Assembly (NCBI GenBank): GCA_036501625.1
Contig: DASXZY010000038.1
Coordinates: forward strand, 62,001-126,000
DNA from: Palsa-1400 sp036501625
GTDB lineage: Bacteria > Verrucomicrobiota > Verrucomicrobiia > Limisphaerales > Palsa-1400
Length of the DNA stretch: 64,000 nt
Direction: 5' to 3'
Part shown: positions 60,866 through 64,000 of the stretch, one piece after another
Numbering within the stretch: the first letter of the stretch is position 1
Layout of the letters: the number at the start of each line of letters is the position of its first letter
The notes under the pieces: model-generated
Told to the model about the DNA's origin: nothing
What the model saw: only the letters and a program-made list of their open reading frames with translations
The model's database searches: none
Made by a program: the position numbers and the translations under genes

Positions 60866-63325
60866 TTACTTTCGGCTGGCCCGCTTGGCGGCCGTGGCCG
60901 GGCTGAGACTGGCTCGCAGGCCCGCCAGCGGTTTCCCATCCGGTTCGCAGAATCGGATGCAGAATCCCCAGCCGGCCTGGAATTGCGTCACTTTAACCAG
61001 CAGGCTATTCCACCCCCGGTTGAGCGTGACATCGAATTTGTCCTCTCCCGGCTGGCAGGCGCGGGCGATGTTATGGGAGTGGACCAGGCGGTCATTGAGC
61101 CAGACCTTGATGCCGTCGTCGCTGCCCAATTCCAGGCGGACGTTTTGCTTCGCGGGCGAATTGACCCACGTGCGAGCGTAAGCCACGCGCTGGTTGCCGC
61201 CGAGGGCGCTCAGGAAATCCATTTTCCAGGATTCGGATGCATCCTTGCTGACGGGCATCTTCTTCCATTTAACGGAGGCCTCGTCCGCGGATTCCGGCGC
61301 GAAGGAGATGTCAAACAATTGCGAGTAATTTTTGCCCTCCTGCTCATACGGGCCGGCCATCTGCCAGACCGTGATATAACCGGTGTTTTGCCAGATTTTT
61401 TTCTGGATTTCCTGAGCGGAAGCCTTCGTGGCCGGATCGGTTGTGGTGGCCGCCACTTTATCCAGGGCCAGGCCCGCTTCTTTGGGATCGGACCCGGCCA
61501 GAAGCCCGGCGATTTGAATGACCGATTGCGCCGCCTCGTTCTTGACGGCAGGATCTTCGAGCATGGCCGAGGCCAGATTCAGGGCCTCGCTTTTCCCGAC
61601 CGCGCCAAGGCCGGAGAGAACCAGCCGCTTTTCGGGCGTGTCCAGCGGCTTGTCAAGAATTGTCTTGAGCGCGTCCAATTTTTGATCGGCGGACAATTTG
61701 CCGCCTTCATCCTGCGAGATCAACTGCACGCAGCCGCGCACGGCCAGCAGCCGCATTTTTTCGTCGGCGCTGCCGGTGGCGGCTTTGACCAAATCCGGCA
61801 GCATCTCCGGATCGCTGGTGTCGCACAAAGCGCGCAAAGCCGCGTCGCGCACGCGGGCGTCGGGATCCGCCAGCGAGGCGCGCAAGGCATCGCGCATGGG
61901 CGCCTGGGCCAAACCCGAACAGACCGGCAGCAGAGCAAGCCGGGCTTCGACGGGGCCGGTTTGGACCGCGCTGACCAAAGCCGGCACCTCGCAATGGCCG
62001 GTTTGAGATTGAATGCGCTGGCAGGCGGAACTGAGCGCGCCGGCCGCCTCGGAGCGGGCATCATCAGAGGTTGCCTGCACGGCTAATTGCACCAGAGCCG
62101 GCAATTGTTGCGGGCCGGACAGCAGCGCCAGCGCCTGCAACGAACTGGCTCGCATCGAATCATCCTGGCTGCGCGCCCATTCCAGCAAACGCGGCGCGGC
62201 GGAAGCGTCGCCGCGGTCGCCCAGCGCGCGAATCAATTCTGTCTTGACGTCCGGCGACGCGGACGCAAAGCCATCCAGCAACGCCGCAGTGACCTTATTG
62301 CCCCGCAAATTGAGCAGGGCCGCGCGGGTGGCCAGTTTTTCCGCGCCCGGCGCCGAAACGGCGTGTTGCGCCAGCGGAAGCGCCACCGAGCCATCGCCCA
62401 AATCACCCAGCGCGTTGATAGCCTCCATGCGAACGTCCGCGTCGGGACTGTCAATCATCCGCGCGACGGCGGGCAAGGCGGATGAGTCCGCGCGGCGGCG
62501 GAGGCATTCCAGCAGCGCGATCTGCGCGGGCGCATCGGTCTTGGGCAGCAAATCGGCCAGCGCCTTGGTGGCGGCTGGGCCTTTCATGAGGAGGGCCGCC
62601 TGCAACGCGGCGCCCTGGGCCGCGCCATCGCGCCCGGCGATGGCCTCAGCCATGAGCGAAACGCCGCGTTTGCCGGACGCGCGAAGGACGCCGTAATAAG
62701 CGGCCTGCCGCGTGCCTTCGTCCTTCCCTGCATCGTAAAGGCGCTGGAAAACTTTCAACGCGGCGCTGTCTTTGTTCTCCGTCAATAATTGATTGGCGCA
62801 TTCCAGCAGGGCATCGATTTCCGCCTGATGCTCCGCGCCGGTCCCGGCATCGCTCCACGCGCCCAGCAAAGCCTTGAGCGCGCGCGGGCCGCCGATGTGC
62901 CCCAGGCCCATCGCAGCCGCGCACGAGAGGTTCGTATCGGCGCTCGCAAGGAATTTGTCCAAGGCGGGCACGGCGGCCGGGTCTTTGCGCACGGCCAGGG
63001 AATTGACGATGCCGATCTGGTTGGAGCCGGATGTTTTGTCCAGCGCCCGCAAAAGGGCCATTTCGGCATCCGGCCCGGACATCGATTCCAGCACGTAACG
63101 CGCGGAGTGGGAAAGCTGTTCATCCGCCAGCAATGGCGCCAGCGCCGGCACGCAGCGGGCCGTGCCGATTTGTTTGAGCCGCGCGCACGCGGCCTCTTTT
63201 TCCGCCGGCGAGTGATCGGATTGCAGGATGGTGATTTCCTGGTCTTCCGTGCCGGCGTCGGCGCCGCGCGCGGGGCAAAACGGGAGCGCGAGAGCGCACA
63301 CGGCAAAAAGAAATACTCGTTTCAT
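60866..63325 (-). CDS. secreted HEAT-repeat protein with C-terminal beta-sandwich
   Basis: This 819-residue protein has a signal peptide (VFLFAVCALALPFCPARG). Then come about 17 helical repeats of roughly 30 residues, with typical turns ('DADVRMEAINALGDLGDGSV', 'DPDARVRDAALRALCDTSDP'), over residues 40-620. The last 180 residues ('YITVWQMAGPYEQEGKNYSQ', 'VRLELGSDDGIKVWLNDRLV', 'LNRGWNSLLVKVTQFQAGWG') form a PA14/CBM-like jelly roll common in planctomycete and verrucomicrobial exported proteins. It probably acts as a periplasmic or surface scaffold. The start at 63325 precedes the signal peptide. Confidence 0.82.
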   Translation of the reverse strand: MKRVFLFAVCALALPFCPARGADAGTEDQEITILQSDHSPAEKEAACARLKQIGTARCVPALAPLLADEQLSHSARYVLESMSGPDAEMALLRALDKTSGSNQIGIVNSLAVRKDPAAVPALDKFLASADTNLSCAAAMGLGHIGGPRALKALLGAWSDAGTGAEHQAEIDALLECANQLLTENKDSAALKVFQRLYDAGKDEGTRQAAYYGVLRASGKRGVSLMAEAIAGRDGAAQGAALQAALLMKGPAATKALADLLPKTDAPAQIALLECLRRRADSSALPAVARMIDSPDADVRMEAINALGDLGDGSVALPLAQHAVSAPGAEKLATRAALLNLRGNKVTAALLDGFASASPDVKTELIRALGDRGDASAAPRLLEWARSQDDSMRASSLQALALLSGPQQLPALVQLAVQATSDDARSEAAGALSSACQRIQSQTGHCEVPALVSAVQTGPVEARLALLPVCSGLAQAPMRDALRASLADPDARVRDAALRALCDTSDPEMLPDLVKAATGSADEKMRLLAVRGCVQLISQDEGGKLSADQKLDALKTILDKPLDTPEKRLVLSGLGAVGKSEALNLASAMLEDPAVKNEAAQSVIQIAGLLAGSDPKEAGLALDKVAATTTDPATKASAQEIQKKIWQNTGYITVWQMAGPYEQEGKNYSQLFDISFAPESADEASVKWKKMPVSKDASESWKMDFLSALGGNQRVAYARTWVNSPAKQNVRLELGSDDGIKVWLNDRLVHSHNIARACQPGEDKFDVTLNRGWNSLLVKVTQFQAGWGFCIRFCEPDGKPLAGLRASLSPATAAKRASRK

Positions 63326-63455
63326 AATCACCGGCGACGACCAACTTTCTTTCGAGTGCTCATGGCTAGAGAATCAGATTATAGGCTTACGCCCAAACAG
63401 TCGCGCCCGTCAAGGGGCAACGAAAAAGTTTTGCCGTTAAGATTAGGATTGCGGC

Positions 63456-63484
63456 TTGACATACATAGCGATGCCATGTATTCT
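63456..63484 (+). promoter_or_regulatory. sigma-70 promoter with operator-like inverted repeat in the spacer
   Basis: TTGACA (63456-63461) and TATTCT (63479-63484) are separated by exactly 17 bases. The inverted repeat ATACAT (63461-63466) and ATGTAT (63476-63481), with a 9-base spacer, spans almost the whole promoter and overlaps both boxes. ATACAT/ATGTAT dyads are typical of PadR-type repressor sites. Transcription would start near 63491, only about 4 bases before the downstream ATG. Confidence 0.7.
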
Positions 63485-63494
63485 CCCTTTCCAT

Positions 63495-64000
63495 ATGAAT
63501 AACATGGACCAAGCCATCGCGAATTGGCGCCGGCAAATGACCGCCGCCGGCGTCAGCAACCCCCAACAATTGGACGAATTGGAAAGCCACTTGCGCCAGG
63601 AAGTCAGCGCCCTCGTTTCGACTGGGATGCCTGAAGCTGAGGCCGTTCCACTCGCCCTTTCGCGCCTTGGGCAGCCCGCCCCGCTGCGCGCGGAATTCGA
63701 TAAGGTGAACGGCGGGACATGCTGGCCCGTGAAAATCGGCGCCGGGCTTTGGGTGGTTTTGGCGCTGGCGATGGTGGCGTTCGTGGCATTTTTCAAAACG
63801 TGGGAACTGCTCTTGAGTGCGCACGTGTTTTGCGTCACCACGGGATACTTCGCCGCGTTCGCTTCCGGAGGGTTCGGGGCTTGTTACGTCGTATGCCGTT
63901 TTTTCCGGGCCTTGCCGGCCTTCCGGCAAAATTCCCTGGTCTCGGCTGGCGTTTTGTTCGCGTGGATCGCCGCCGGGTTGGTCGTGGCGGCCTTCGCACT
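63495..64000 (+). CDS. membrane protein with HAAS/permease-prefix-like N-terminus (partial)
   Basis: The gene is open to the end of the window (168 codons). It begins MNNMDQAIANWRRQMTAAGV, followed by 'LDELESHLRQEVSALVSTGM' and 'LALSRLGQPAPLRAEFDKV', an alpha-helical module seen at the N-terminus of some ABC permeases and anti-sigma-like proteins. Three to four hydrophobic segments follow ('IGAGLWVVLALAMVAFVAFF', 'VFCVTTGYFAAFASGGFG', 'AGVLFAWIAAGLVVAAFA'). Such proteins are commonly paired with PadR regulators, which suits the operator seen just upstream. M4 (63504) is an alternative start. Confidence 0.8.
   Translation, partial: MNNMDQAIANWRRQMTAAGVSNPQQLDELESHLRQEVSALVSTGMPEAEAVPLALSRLGQPAPLRAEFDKVNGGTCWPVKIGAGLWVVLALAMVAFVAFFKTWELLLSAHVFCVTTGYFAAFASGGFGACYVVCRFFRALPAFRQNSLVSAGVLFAWIAAGLVVAAFA

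Noticed and set aside
1..64000. tRNA, rRNA, CRISPR arrays, insertion sequences, phage genes
   Set aside because: I looked through the gene-free stretches by eye and found no cloverleaf, direct-repeat array or transposase. A dedicated scan (for example a tRNA covariance search) could still find something small.

Overview
The window looks like a piece of a chromosome from a Verrucomicrobiota bacterium, probably of the Pedosphaera/Limisphaerales type. The evidence is indirect but consistent: GC-rich DNA, two secreted proteins ending in VPDSG-CTERM-like (VxDGG) sorting tails, three prepilin-like proteins of the H-X9-DG kind, a DUF1080 protein, a Tat-exported Gfo/Idh/MocA oxidoreductase, large secreted Ig-like and beta-propeller proteins, and a GH29 fucosidase. 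I saw no rRNA, tRNA, CRISPR array, insertion sequence or phage genes. Most of the window reads as ordinary, gene-dense chromosome with short operons on both strands.

Layout. 1-2 kb: end of a sugar ABC importer operon (ATPase tail, permease, binding protein). 2.2-7.5 kb: GH29 alpha-L-fucosidase, a VPDSG-type secreted protein and a large secreted TIM-barrel/GATase-like protein. 7.5-11.6 kb: PPK2, RNase D and a TonB-dependent receptor. 11.7-16.1 kb: a purS-purQ-purL-ald operon. 16.3-20.5 kb: Gfo/Idh oxidoreductase, cyclophilin, biotin synthase and an M14-type peptidase. 20.5-25.7 kb: a cassette of a DUF2760 protein and two different Hsp70 relatives, the least understood system here. 25.8-30.6 kb: citrate synthase, a proline-rich protein, a 764-base gene-free region with diverged tandem repeats, a DEAD-box helicase and a zinc-ribbon coiled-coil protein.

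30.7-36.2 kb: HtrA protease, RlmN, a VPDSG-type protein with a candidate internal thioester (Cys90/Gln149), an RluA-type pseudouridine synthase, and a tightly overlapping trio of GGQ release-factor-like protein, FKBP isomerase and SUI1/YciH factor. 36.3-39.4 kb: an HlyD-ABC-ABC2 export operon. 39.4-43.6 kb: a giant secreted Ig-like protein divergent from a prepilin-like gene, with helically phased GTGACAAT half-sites between them. 43.7-50.2 kb: glycyl-tRNA synthetase, DUF2127, a Dus enzyme, DUF1080, a decaying LpxL-like acyltransferase and another prepilin-like gene. 50.2-55 kb: a secreted propeller protein, PtsI and a sugar nucleotidyltransferase. 55-59 kb: a beta-hydroxyacid dehydrogenase, an FdhF/YdeP-type molybdenum oxidoreductase and FdhD in one operon. 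59-64 kb: a frameshifted prepilin gene, a secreted hypothetical protein, a HEAT-repeat secreted protein and the start of a membrane protein behind a promoter with a palindromic operator.

Taken together the cell appears to be a Gram-negative heterotroph that takes up and breaks down decorated (probably fucosylated) polysaccharides. It devotes much of its genome to exported or surface proteins. Strong Shine-Dalgarno sites are uncommon by eye, several genes start with GTG or TTG, and several promoter-like boxes lie so close to the start codon that very short leaders are likely. Three or four single-base frameshifts, all at G runs, affect two genes; they could be true decay or assembly errors.
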